Positions 25,771 to 33,625 of a stretch of DNA of 64,000 nucleotides are shown here, piece by piece; within the stretch, counting starts at the first letter, position 1; each line of letters opens with the position of its first letter. The notes beneath the pieces are model-generated. The model saw only the letters and a list, made by a program, of their open reading frames with translations. It was not told where the DNA came from and searched no databases. The DNA is from Lactococcus sp. S-13 (GTDB lineage Bacteria; Bacillota; Bacilli; Lactobacillales; Streptococcaceae). The DNA lies in NCBI RefSeq assembly GCF_004210295.1, contig NZ_SDAK01000001.1:1674001-1738000 (forward strand), read 5' to 3'. The position numbers were made by a program, and so were the translations under genes.

Positions 25771-27372
25771 TTAAATCTCCATCAACATAAACTCAGGATC
25801 AGCCAAAAGTGATTTCAAGTAGTTAAGTGAACTTTGTCCTAACATGCCATCAATCAAACGGTGGTCATAAGTTAGTGACAATTTCATATTTTGACCTACG
25901 ACAATTTCACCTTCTCCATTGACAATTGGTTCTTTAACAATTGAGCCGAGTCCCAAAATCATGACATCAGAACCATTAATAATAGGTGTAAACCATGAGC
26001 CACGCGCAGAGCCAATATTTGAAATTGTTATAGTTGAACCTTGCATTTGTTGTGGTTTCAATGTGCCTTCACGAGTAGCAGTAGCTAACTCAGCGATTTC
26101 TTTAGCAATTTCAAGAATTGATTTATTTTCAGCTTCATGAATAACCGGCACATACAAACCAGTTGGAGCATTGACCGCAATCCCTACATTAACGTGTTCA
26201 TGATAAACAATTTCTTGTTTTTCATAATCCACAGAAGCATTGATATCTGGGAATTTATGAGCAGTAGTGGCCAAAGCTTTAGCAACATAAGCAAGATAAG
26301 TTAATTTAATATCTTGTTTAGCGGCAATTTCTTTAAACATTGCACGATGTTTGACCAACTTAGAAACTTCAACTTGATCAAAGTTTGTTACTGGTGGGAT
26401 GTGTGTATGTTGAGCAGTCATGACTTTAGAAACAACTTTACGAGTTGGATTCATTGCTTCACGTCGATCACCAGCCCCTGCTTTAACGCTTGGCGCCTTT
26501 TCAGCCACAGGAGCTGCTGGTTTATCAGCCTTAGGTGCTGGAGCAGCTTCTGGTTGAGCGATAGGAGCAACATTCCCAGATTCAAAAGCTTTAACATCGG
26601 CCAAAGTTGTGTGACCGTGACGACCAGTTGCAGGAACTTGACTTAAATCAATACCAGCCTTGCGTGCATATTGGCGCACAGAAGGCATCGCAAGAATATG
26701 ACCAGTAGAAGTTGTTTTAGTCAATGGAGCATTTGCAGGACTAGTAGCAGGAGTAGCTGCTTTAGGTGCTTCTGCGACTGGAGCAGGACTAGCAGCTGCT
26801 GGAGCAGCCCCAGTTCCATTGTATTCAATCAAAGGAGCCCCAACTTCTACAGTTGTTCCAGCTTCAACGAAAAGTTTAGTGACTTTTCCAGAATATGGAG
26901 AAAGAATTTCTTGCATGAGTTTATCATTTTGAACCTCTGCAACAGGATCATCTTCTTTAATTTCATCTCCAACTTTAACTAACCAGTTGGCGATATCTCC
27001 TTCATGCATTCCTTCACCAATATCAGGCATCGTGAAGATTTGAGCTTCTCCAGAAGGTGCATCACTTGTAGTAGTATCAGAACTAGCTGTTTCTTGAGCA
27101 GCAGGAGCAGCTTCAGAAGAGCCTGAACCGTCACCATCAAACTCAACCAAAGGAGAATCAACTTCTACAGTTGTTCCAGCTTCAACGAAAAGTTTAGTTA
27201 CGGTACCAGAATAAGGAGAGAGAATTTCTTGCATAAGTTTATCATTTTGTACTTCAGCAATGGGGTCATCTTCTTTAACAACATCTCCAACTTTAACTAA
27301 CCAGTTGGCAATGTCTCCTTCGTGCATTCCTTCGCCAATATCAGGCATTTTAAAAATCTCAGTCATAGTCAA
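25771..27372 (-). CDS. pdhC: Dihydrolipoamide acetyltransferase (E2) of pyruvate dehydrogenase
   Basis: 533 residues with two N-terminal lipoyl domains (about 3-78 and 112-187), each containing VQNDKLMQEILSPYSG with the lipoylated lysine (Lys45 in the first). Ala/Pro-rich linkers separate them from the peripheral-subunit-binding domain (PSVRQYARKAGIDLSQVPAT) and the catalytic acyltransferase domain with YDHRLIDG near the C-terminus. The two lipoyl domains are near-identical in DNA, which could recombine. The start overlaps the pdhB stop. Confidence 0.97.
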   Translation of the reverse strand: MTMTEIFKMPDIGEGMHEGDIANWLVKVGDVVKEDDPIAEVQNDKLMQEILSPYSGTVTKLFVEAGTTVEVDSPLVEFDGDGSGSSEAAPAAQETASSDTTTSDAPSGEAQIFTMPDIGEGMHEGDIANWLVKVGDEIKEDDPVAEVQNDKLMQEILSPYSGKVTKLFVEAGTTVEVGAPLIEYNGTGAAPAAASPAPVAEAPKAATPATSPANAPLTKTTSTGHILAMPSVRQYARKAGIDLSQVPATGRHGHTTLADVKAFESGNVAPIAQPEAAPAPKADKPAAPVAEKAPSVKAGAGDRREAMNPTRKVVSKVMTAQHTHIPPVTNFDQVEVSKLVKHRAMFKEIAAKQDIKLTYLAYVAKALATTAHKFPDINASVDYEKQEIVYHEHVNVGIAVNAPTGLYVPVIHEAENKSILEIAKEIAELATATREGTLKPQQMQGSTITISNIGSARGSWFTPIINGSDVMILGLGSIVKEPIVNGEGEIVVGQNMKLSLTYDHRLIDGMLGQSSLNYLKSLLADPEFMLMEI

Positions 27373-28339
27373 CCACCTCTTTAACTTTATTCACAATATC
27401 TTCAGCTTTAACTGCCCAGTCATTTTCTGCTTGTGCAAAGGGGAAAATTGAGTCAGGACCACTAACACGTCCAATTGGCGCTTTAAGGTTCAAAACAAAA
27501 CGTTCTGAAATTTCGGCCATGACATTCGCTGCGATACCGGCTGTACGTTGAGCTTCTTGAACAACGACCACACGCCCAGTTTTTTCAACTGTTTTACCAA
27601 TTGAGGCAATATCAAGAGGAGCAACTGTTCTGAGGTCAAGGACTTCAGCTTTAATTCCATCTTTTTCGAGTTGTTCAGCTGCTTTAAGAGCAAGTGGAAC
27701 TGTTCCACCATAAGCAATGATTGAAACATCAGAGCCTTCTTTAGCGACTGCAGCAGTATCAAGTGGCGTAGTATAGTAACCTTCAGGAACTTCACCTTTA
27801 AGTGAGCGATAAAGGTGAAGGTTTTCAAGGAAAATAACAGGGTCGTTATTTTCAATTGAAGCCAGCAATAATCCTTTAGCATCAGCTGGATTTGAAGGCA
27901 TTACAACACGAATTCCGGGGATTTGTGAAAATAGCCCTTCAATTGAATCCGCGTGCATTTCAGGCGTTTTAGTTCCGATTCCATAAGGTGTACGTACGAC
28001 AATATTATTTGAACGTGTGTTATTAAAACGATAACGTGTCCGGCTCATTTGTCCAGCAATTGAGTCGAAAACTTCAAAGATAAAGGTTCCGAATTGAATT
28101 TCCATAATGGGGTGGAAACCTTGTGTTGCAAGACCAATTGCCATTCCACCAATTCCTGATTCAGCAAGTGGAGTATTGAAAACACGTTCTTCTCCATATT
28201 TTGCTTGCAGACCATCAGTAGCACGGAAAACCCCACCATTTTGTCCAACGTCTTCACCAAAAATGAGTGCATCTTTATCTTTTTCAAGCGCCAAATCAAG
28301 CGCTTCTGTAATTGCTGCAATATAAGTTTTTACTGCCAT
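27359..28339 (-). CDS. pdhB: Pyruvate dehydrogenase E1 beta subunit
   Basis: 326 residues. With PdhA it forms the TPP-dependent decarboxylase that acetylates lipoyl-E2. Seen: YIAAITEALDLALEKDKDALIFGEDVGQ-type opening, FNTPLAESGIGGMAIGLA, and VEKTGRVVVVQEAQRT. Only 2 bp separate it from pdhA and it overlaps pdhC, so one transcript is expected. Confidence 0.97.
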   Translation of the reverse strand: MAVKTYIAAITEALDLALEKDKDALIFGEDVGQNGGVFRATDGLQAKYGEERVFNTPLAESGIGGMAIGLATQGFHPIMEIQFGTFIFEVFDSIAGQMSRTRYRFNNTRSNNIVVRTPYGIGTKTPEMHADSIEGLFSQIPGIRVVMPSNPADAKGLLLASIENNDPVIFLENLHLYRSLKGEVPEGYYTTPLDTAAVAKEGSDVSIIAYGGTVPLALKAAEQLEKDGIKAEVLDLRTVAPLDIASIGKTVEKTGRVVVVQEAQRTAGIAANVMAEISERFVLNLKAPIGRVSGPDSIFPFAQAENDWAVKAEDIVNKVKEVVDYD

Positions 28340-28341
28340 TC

Positions 28342-29466
28342 TTATTTGCCCTCGCTTTCAAATTTTGCAATTTGTTCTGCCATTGCTTGGCTTGGCACTT
28401 CAAGTGTATTTTTAATGAAGTTAGAAATTTTTTGTTTCTCAACATTATTAGCTTTCTTAATGTCAGCATCAATGCGAGAATCAAGTTCAGCAATATAAGC
28501 TTCCTCTTTATCCGTATCCCAAAGTCCTTTTTCAGTCAAGAAATTACGCATACGAACGAGAGGTTCTTTTTTCCACCAAGCTTCAATGTCTTCTTTAGTA
28601 CGGTAGCGAAGTGGATCGTCACCGGCTGTTGAGTGTGGTTCCAAACGGTTTGTAATGGCTTCAATAACAACTGGACCATTTCCAGCTACTGCCCAAGCAC
28701 GAGCTTCTTTAGAAGCAAGATACATGGCAATCGCGTCCATTCCATCAACTACGATAGAAGGAGCACCTGCGGCCCAACCTTTAGCAGCTAAATGAGGAGC
28801 GGCACTTTGGAGACTACGAGGCGTTGAAATGGCATAGCCGTTATTTTGGATAAAGGCAACAAGTGGGGCTTTGTAAGCTCCAGCAAAGTTAATTCCTTCA
28901 TACGTATCACCTTGTGAAGAACCACCATCACCAGTGTAAACGAAAGCGACAGCATCTTTTTTGCGTTTTTTGAGCCCGAGTGCGACACCAGCGGCTTCAA
29001 CGTATTGAGCACCAATGATAATTTGTGGAAACCATGAGTTTACAGGTTTACCATCATCGGTAGTGTACTCATTACCAAGTTGATGTCCACGAGACCAAAG
29101 AAGACCTTTCCAAATTGGCCAACCTTTTGCGTAAATTTGTGGCAAGTCACGGTAACCTGGGAAGAGCCAGTCTTCGTCAGTGAAAGCGAATGATGAGGCC
29201 ATTTGAGAAGCTTCTTGACCAGCGTGAGGTCCAAAGAATCCCATACGTCCTTGTTTAGCTAATTTCATTGAACGAATGTCAACTTGACGCGCAAAAAGCA
29301 TACTTTTGAAGAGTTCAACGAGTTTTTCATCAGAAAGACCGGCACGTTTAAGTCCGTCTTCATCAACAATTTTTCCTTCTTCGTTAAGAATTTGAAGCAT
29401 TGGAAATGCAGTGTCTTGCAGTTCTAGCTGCGCTTTGAAATCTAAGATTTGTTGTGAGTTTGACAT
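28342..29466 (-). CDS. pdhA: Pyruvate dehydrogenase E1 alpha subunit
   Basis: 374 residues. The TPP/Mg motif starts at VYTGDGGSSQGDTYEG and ends at FIQNNGYAIS. MLFARQVDIRSMKLAKQGR and GPHAGQEASQ are family blocks, as is the RLEPHSTAGDDPLRYR loop containing the seryl residues regulated in eukaryotes. AAAGGGA precedes the ATG. It lies 88 bp downstream of lplL. Confidence 0.97.
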   Translation of the reverse strand: MSNSQQILDFKAQLELQDTAFPMLQILNEEGKIVDEDGLKRAGLSDEKLVELFKSMLFARQVDIRSMKLAKQGRMGFFGPHAGQEASQMASSFAFTDEDWLFPGYRDLPQIYAKGWPIWKGLLWSRGHQLGNEYTTDDGKPVNSWFPQIIIGAQYVEAAGVALGLKKRKKDAVAFVYTGDGGSSQGDTYEGINFAGAYKAPLVAFIQNNGYAISTPRSLQSAAPHLAAKGWAAGAPSIVVDGMDAIAMYLASKEARAWAVAGNGPVVIEAITNRLEPHSTAGDDPLRYRTKEDIEAWWKKEPLVRMRNFLTEKGLWDTDKEEAYIAELDSRIDADIKKANNVEKQKISNFIKNTLEVPSQAMAEQIAKFESEGK

Positions 29467-29554
29467 AATAGATTCCCTTTCTATTTTATGTGTCTATAAT
29501 TAGAAATTTATCATTTTTTGGAGAAATTTCCTAAAGTTATGCTTGTGAAATAAC

Positions 29555-30556
29555 TTAGTCTATTCGATAGTCAGCTTTGAACATTTCAGAAAGTTCATCA
29601 TTTTGAATTGTTCCAAAATATTGGCCTTCTTTATTTGCTTCAAGAACTTCAAGAATAGCAGAAGGTTCAAATTCAACACCAATAAATTGCTCTTTGATAT
29701 CTCGCCAATCTCGAACACCTAAGAAATCTCCTTGGAAATTAATTTCGGTGATTTTACCATTTTCGACATTGACCTGAATATCAATGGCTCCGCCGGTAAA
29801 TTTAGCGTGATTTTGGAAAGAGAATTTTGGCGATTCACCATAATTCCAATCCCACGTAGCAAATTGCTCATCACGAAGTTTCTTGATTGAAGCAAGTTGA
29901 GCATCGGTTAAAATCAGTTCACTATCTTTTCCCTCATCGGTGAGATAATATTTTAGAGCCTCAATAAAGCTGTTTAAGGTTAAGTCATTAGGAGCAAAAT
30001 CTTTAATGTTTCCTACGCGAGCTCGGACAGACTTGGCAGCCTTACTGACGAATTTTTCATCTGAAACATTAAGGGAGCGAATCATAGCTTCGACATCAGT
30101 ATCCCAAAGGAGTGTTCCGTGATGCATAAGATAGCCGCCAGCATATCGCTGAGCATTTCCAGAAATTTTTTTACCATCAATTTCGAGATCATTACGACCA
30201 GTAATTTCAGCATTGATTCCCACGGCATGAAGAGCATCATACATCGGCTGAACAAACTTTTTAAAATTAACTGTACCAGAGTTTTCAACAGGAACAAAAA
30301 AAGTGAAGCAGATATTACCTTCATCGTGATAAACGGCTCCGCCGCCAGACACACGACGTACAACTTGAACGTCGTGGCTATCGATGTAGTCTTGATTCAC
30401 TTCAGAAAAAGTATTTTGGTTGCGACCGACAATAACTGCACGTTTGTTTTGCCATAGAGAAAAGACAGGTTCAGTTGGTTTTAAGTTATAAAGTAGCCAG
30501 CTATCCATTGCAATATTAGTGTAGGCGTCTTGGCCTAGATAGTTGATAAATTGCAT
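29555..30556 (-). CDS. lplL: Lipoate-protein ligase
   Basis: 333 residues from the ATG at 30556, chosen because GGGAGG lies just upstream; the frame is open 6 codons further. Family blocks: RRVSGGGAVYHDEGNICFTF, the lipoyl-AMP lysine in GKKISGNAQRY, and the C-terminal LplA-type accessory domain. It attaches lipoate to the two lipoyl domains of PdhC, explaining its place at the head of the pdh cluster. Confidence 0.93.
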   Translation of the reverse strand: MQFINYLGQDAYTNIAMDSWLLYNLKPTEPVFSLWQNKRAVIVGRNQNTFSEVNQDYIDSHDVQVVRRVSGGGAVYHDEGNICFTFFVPVENSGTVNFKKFVQPMYDALHAVGINAEITGRNDLEIDGKKISGNAQRYAGGYLMHHGTLLWDTDVEAMIRSLNVSDEKFVSKAAKSVRARVGNIKDFAPNDLTLNSFIEALKYYLTDEGKDSELILTDAQLASIKKLRDEQFATWDWNYGESPKFSFQNHAKFTGGAIDIQVNVENGKITEINFQGDFLGVRDWRDIKEQFIGVEFEPSAILEVLEANKEGQYFGTIQNDELSEMFKADYRID

Positions 30557-30590
30557 ATTTACGCACCCTCCCAAGTTAGCGCGTTTGTTT

Positions 30591-30608
30591 TGTCAAATAA
30601 ATTTGACA
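30591..30608. promoter_or_regulatory. Perfect palindrome TGTCAAAT-AA-ATTTGACA in the pdh operon leader
   Basis: 8-bp arms with a 2-bp centre, about 20 bp downstream of the -10 and 35 bp before lplL, a classic repressor site position. A degenerate copy lies before pdhD. The cognate regulator is not identifiable; it does not match Rex, FNR, CodY or CcpA consensus. Confidence 0.5.
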
Positions 30609-30627
30609 TTTTTACACGCATAGTTTA

Positions 30628-30656
30628 ATTATACTCCTTGTGAAATCAAATGTAAA
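30628..30656 (-). promoter_or_regulatory. Promoter of lplL-pdhABCD
   Basis: On the - strand: -35 TTTACA (30656-30651), 17-bp spacer, -10 TATAAT (30633-30628). Confidence 0.75.
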
Positions 30657-30663
30657 GAAATTT

Positions 30664-30677
30664 GGTTTGCGCTTACA
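30664..30677 (-). promoter_or_regulatory. Candidate cre upstream of the pdh promoter
   Basis: TGTAAGCGCAAACC on the - strand matches 12 of 14 cre positions, with the central CG intact, and lies just upstream of the -35. CcpA in that position could activate. Confidence 0.4.
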
Positions 30678-30740
30678 AACACTTAATTTGTGTGATTTCC
30701 ACATGAAAGATTGTGAAACTTTTAGCGTTTTATTTTTCAT

Positions 30741-30768
30741 AAAAAAATAGCCCTTATTAGAGCTATTT
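30741..30768 (-). terminator. Terminator after the glycerophosphodiesterase
   Basis: AAATAGC/GCTATTT stem followed by TTTT on the - strand, 17 bp past the stop. Confidence 0.65.
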
Positions 30769-30784
30769 AAATTATAGAAATGCT

Positions 30785-31579
30785 TTAATTCATTTGCATC
30801 TTGTCTCGAAGTTTGATAGCTTTGGCTGGAAAATCAGTAATTATTGCGTCAACATTTTTTGCTAAGATTCTTTTCAGCTCAGATTCAGAGTTTACAGTCC
30901 AAACTCGTAATTTTTTTGGGTTTGGAGTGAAATTTTTAGATAGAACAAATGTTTTTTTAGGATGTATAGCTTGGATGAAGTTGCTGTCTAGACCACGTTG
31001 AATTTCAAAAGCTCTGTTGTAGGTTAGATAGGCAAGCTCGGTTTGAGGTTCAAGCTGATGTATTTTTTCTAAACTAGAAAAATTGAAAGAACTATAAATG
31101 TAAGAGAAGGGCCAAACTTTACTGGTCATTAGTTCAGATAGGATATTTTCGATATTTTCGTAGTGAATATGATCGGTTTTAATTTCGATATTAAGTTTGC
31201 CAGAAAAATTTTTATCTGAAAGGAGTTCTAGGACTTCTAGCAGGGTAGGGATTTTTTCGTGAAGAAAAATCTTTTTGGTTAGCAAACTTCGTATTTTCTG
31301 CACGATAGGAAAACTTCCTGTTGTAGATTGAGCTACAAATTTGACACCAGCACTGAAATTTTTAAGATCAGTAAGCGTAAAATCCTTCACAAAACCTTTG
31401 CCGTTGGTTGTGCGATTTATTTTTTCATCATGAATGACGATTAGTTCATTGTCGAGACTCAGATGCACATCAAGTTCGATGCCATCTGCTTTTTCACGCA
31501 GTGCCTGCCGGAAACTCGCTAAGGTATTTTCTGGGCGACACCAACGAGCGCCCCTGTGAGCAAAAATTTCAGTTTTCAT
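30785..31579 (-). CDS. Glycerophosphodiester phosphodiesterase
   Basis: 264 residues from ATG 31579 (AAGGA upstream; the longer frame from 31648 overlaps the HD gene and lacks homology). GDPD motifs: FAHRGARWCRPENTLASF, GIELDVHLSLDNELIVIHD and RTTNGKG, and the IEIKTD metal-ligand strand. There is no signal peptide or membrane segment, so a cytosolic UgpQ/GlpQ-type enzyme hydrolysing glycerophosphodiesters to glycerol-3-phosphate is likely. It overlaps the HD hydrolase by 11 bp. Confidence 0.88.
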   Translation of the reverse strand: MKTEIFAHRGARWCRPENTLASFRQALREKADGIELDVHLSLDNELIVIHDEKINRTTNGKGFVKDFTLTDLKNFSAGVKFVAQSTTGSFPIVQKIRSLLTKKIFLHEKIPTLLEVLELLSDKNFSGKLNIEIKTDHIHYENIENILSELMTSKVWPFSYIYSSFNFSSLEKIHQLEPQTELAYLTYNRAFEIQRGLDSNFIQAIHPKKTFVLSKNFTPNPKKLRVWTVNSESELKRILAKNVDAIITDFPAKAIKLRDKMQMN

Positions 31580-32222
31580 AATTTTCCTTGTATTCACGTT
31601 CGATTTCTTTAACAAAATCGTGCATAATTTTATCACGATGTTCACCAATTCTCTTGGCTTCGGCGGTATTTAATAAACTTTTAAGTAAAAACAACTTTTC
31701 ATAAAAATGATTGATGGTTGTGTTTTTTTCTTGAGCGTGGTAGTCTGCCTTGGATGCATAACTGTTGGGGTGAATTTTAGGATTGTAAAGAACTCGATTT
31801 TTTGACCAACCATATTCAAGCGTGCGGACAATACCCCAGGCGCCCAGAGCATCAAGACGATCAGCATCTTGGACAATTTGTCCGTTTAAATTGAGAACTT
31901 TTTTTTCTACAAGATTACTTGAATAGCTCATATTATCAATAATATAAAAAATTTCATCACAGGTGTCTTGCTGAATTTGGATTTCTTTCAAAAATTGAGC
32001 AACTGATGACTTGCGCCTAGCCACATCTGTGGTCAATTTTTCATCATAGCTATCATGCAAGTAGCATGCAGCGAGAACGAGTTCACGGTTTGCAGTCGGC
32101 TCGGTGAGTAAAATTTTTTCTGCTAAAGCTACTACGCGCTCAATATGATCAAAACCATGTCCATCGTTATTTTGGCAGTGAATGTCACTCGCGAAATTGG
32201 CGATTTTTTCTAAATTTATCAT
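31569..32222 (-). CDS. HD-domain phosphohydrolase (YpgQ-like)
   Basis: 217 residues. HD-superfamily metal ligands are visible: GHGFDHIERVV, the HD pair at His56-Asp57 in CYLHDSYDEK, and a later Asp in IVQDADRLDALGAWG. Such proteins are often nucleotide pyrophosphohydrolases, but the substrate is unknown. ATG 32222 has no Shine-Dalgarno and a TATAAT ends 6 nt before it, so the mRNA may be leaderless. Coupled to the downstream phosphodiesterase. Confidence 0.85.
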   Translation of the reverse strand: MINLEKIANFASDIHCQNNDGHGFDHIERVVALAEKILLTEPTANRELVLAACYLHDSYDEKLTTDVARRKSSVAQFLKEIQIQQDTCDEIFYIIDNMSYSSNLVEKKVLNLNGQIVQDADRLDALGAWGIVRTLEYGWSKNRVLYNPKIHPNSYASKADYHAQEKNTTINHFYEKLFLLKSLLNTAEAKRIGEHRDKIMHDFVKEIEREYKENYEN

Positions 32223-32228
32223 GTCTTA

Positions 32229-32234
32229 ATTATA
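32229..32234 (-). promoter_or_regulatory. -10 element of the HD gene, 6 nt before ATG
   Basis: TATAAT on the - strand followed by TAAGAC and ATG. No good -35 at 16-18 bp. Predicts a leaderless transcript. Confidence 0.4.
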
Positions 32235-32244
32235 CTTCAAAATG

Positions 32245-32273
32245 AAAAAATCGGCTGTAAAAGCCAATTTTTT
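32245..32273 (-). terminator. trpS terminator
   Basis: Stem AATTGGCT/AGCCGATT with loop TTTACA and a T-run on the - strand, directly after the trpS stop. Confidence 0.8.
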
Positions 32274-32275
32274 AT

Positions 32276-33301
32276 TTATTTAAAATAATTAATTCCCATG
32301 GCGTCTTTTACCTCGTCAAGGGTTGCAGCAGCCACAGCTTCAGCTTTGAGGCAACCAGCTTTGAGCATATCATAGACGTAGTCTATGCTCTTCGCGAATT
32401 CAATGCGTCGCTCGCGGATTGGCGACAGCTCGCGGTCGAGAACTTCCAGCAAGTAGCGCTTGGTCTTGACATCGCCCAAGCCGCCCGCTTGATATTGCGC
32501 CTTCATCTCAGCGATAGTGTCCGCATCTTCGGGTTTGCCGAAAACGTCAAGATAATGGAAGACCATGTTGCCCTCGATTTTGCCGGGGTCTTCGACCTTG
32601 ATGTGGTCGGGGTCAGTGTACATGGACATGACTTTTTTCTTGAGCGTGTCCATGTCGTCAGCTAAGAAAATGCCGTTGCCCAGCGATTTGGACATTTTAG
32701 CATTGCCATCAAGTCCCGGCAGGCGACCAGCCGCTTCATTTTCAGGGTAAATGCCTTCTGGTTCCACCAAAACGTCCGTCTTGTAGGCATTGTTGAAAGT
32801 CCGCACGATTTCACGCGTTTGCTCAATCATAGGTTTTTGGTCGTTTCCTACAGGCACGTGAGTAGCTTTAAAAGCCGTGATGTCCGCCGCTTGTGACACA
32901 GGATAAACCAAGAAACCAGCCGGAATCGACTCACCAAAGGCTTTCTGCGCAATTTCAGTTTTAACCGTTGGATTGCGTTCCAATCGAGCTAAAGAAACCA
33001 AGTTCATGTAGTACATAGACAACTCAGCCAACTCAGGAATTTGGCTTTGGATAAAAATGGTTGATTTGGCAGGGTCAAGACCAGCCGCCAAGTAGTCCAG
33101 CGCCACATCGCCCACAGATTGACGAATGAGTTCAGGTTCTTTAGCGTGGTCAGTCAGCGCCTGTTGGTCAGCCAAGAAAACGAACATATCGTATTTGCCT
33201 TCATTTTGCATTTTGACTCGATTTTGCAGGGAGCCAACGTAGTGACCGATGTGCAGCTTGCCAGTAGGACGGTCGCCCGTTAAGATGATTGGTTTTGTCA
33301 T
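32276..33301 (-). CDS. trpS: Tryptophanyl-tRNA synthetase
   Basis: 341 residues, class Ic. The HIGH signature is [11 protein letters not shown] (His17-His20) and KMSKS is in [11 protein letters not shown] near residue 200. [15 protein letters not shown] marks it as the lactococcal/streptococcal TrpRS type. GGAGAA precedes the ATG. Expression is controlled by the T-box leader upstream. Confidence 0.97.
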   Translation of the reverse strand: MTKPIILTGDRPTGKLHIGHYVGSLQNRVKMQNEGKYDMFVFLADQQALTDHAKEPELIRQSVGDVALDYLAAGLDPAKSTIFIQSQIPELAELSMYYMNLVSLARLERNPTVKTEIAQKAFGESIPAGFLVYPVSQAADITAFKATHVPVGNDQKPMIEQTREIVRTFNNAYKTDVLVEPEGIYPENEAAGRLPGLDGNAKMSKSLGNGIFLADDMDTLKKKVMSMYTDPDHIKVEDPGKIEGNMVFHYLDVFGKPEDADTIAEMKAQYQAGGLGDVKTKRYLLEVLDRELSPIRERRIEFAKSIDYVYDMLKAGCLKAEAVAAATLDEVKDAMGINYFK

Positions 33302-33410
33302 AAGATTCTCCTTTTTCTTATCTATTTAATTTTGTAGTCAGCTGCGAATGAAGCGTGGTCCCCTACGCTTTTTAAGCCTTGCGCAGCGCAATGACTAGAT
33401 TTTCAAGTAT

Positions 33411-33590
33411 CAAAAAAGCCCGCGACTTTATACAAAGTCAACGGGCGCTTATGGCGCGGTACCACCGTTATTTTTCACTTTTAAGCTTTTTTGAAAAGCA
33501 ATTTTATCAGGCCCAATTTTCGTGATTGCGGTCTGTTGACTCGCACTCCCGTCAACTCTCTGTAAATCTGGCAAAAACTACTTTTCTGAT
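33411..33590 (-). promoter_or_regulatory. T-box riboswitch leader of trpS
   Basis: On the - strand the T-box core AACGGTGGTACCGCG (33470-33456) is followed by an intrinsic terminator with stem GCCCGTTGACTTT/AAAGTCGCGGGC and a T-run (33446-33412). Stem I closes with TTATCAG/CTGATAA, and TGG lies in ATTGGGCC just before the 3' closing strand, consistent with a Trp specifier codon. Uncharged tRNA-Trp should favour antitermination and raise trpS expression. Confidence 0.93.
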
Positions 33591-33596
33591 AAGGTT

Positions 33597-33625
33597 ATTT
33601 TAGCCTTATTTCCAAAAATTGTCAA
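33597..33625 (-). promoter_or_regulatory. trpS promoter
   Basis: -35 TTGACA (33625-33620), 17-bp spacer, -10 TAAAAT (33602-33597). The -35 overlaps the stop codon of the flavoprotein gene. Confidence 0.8.
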
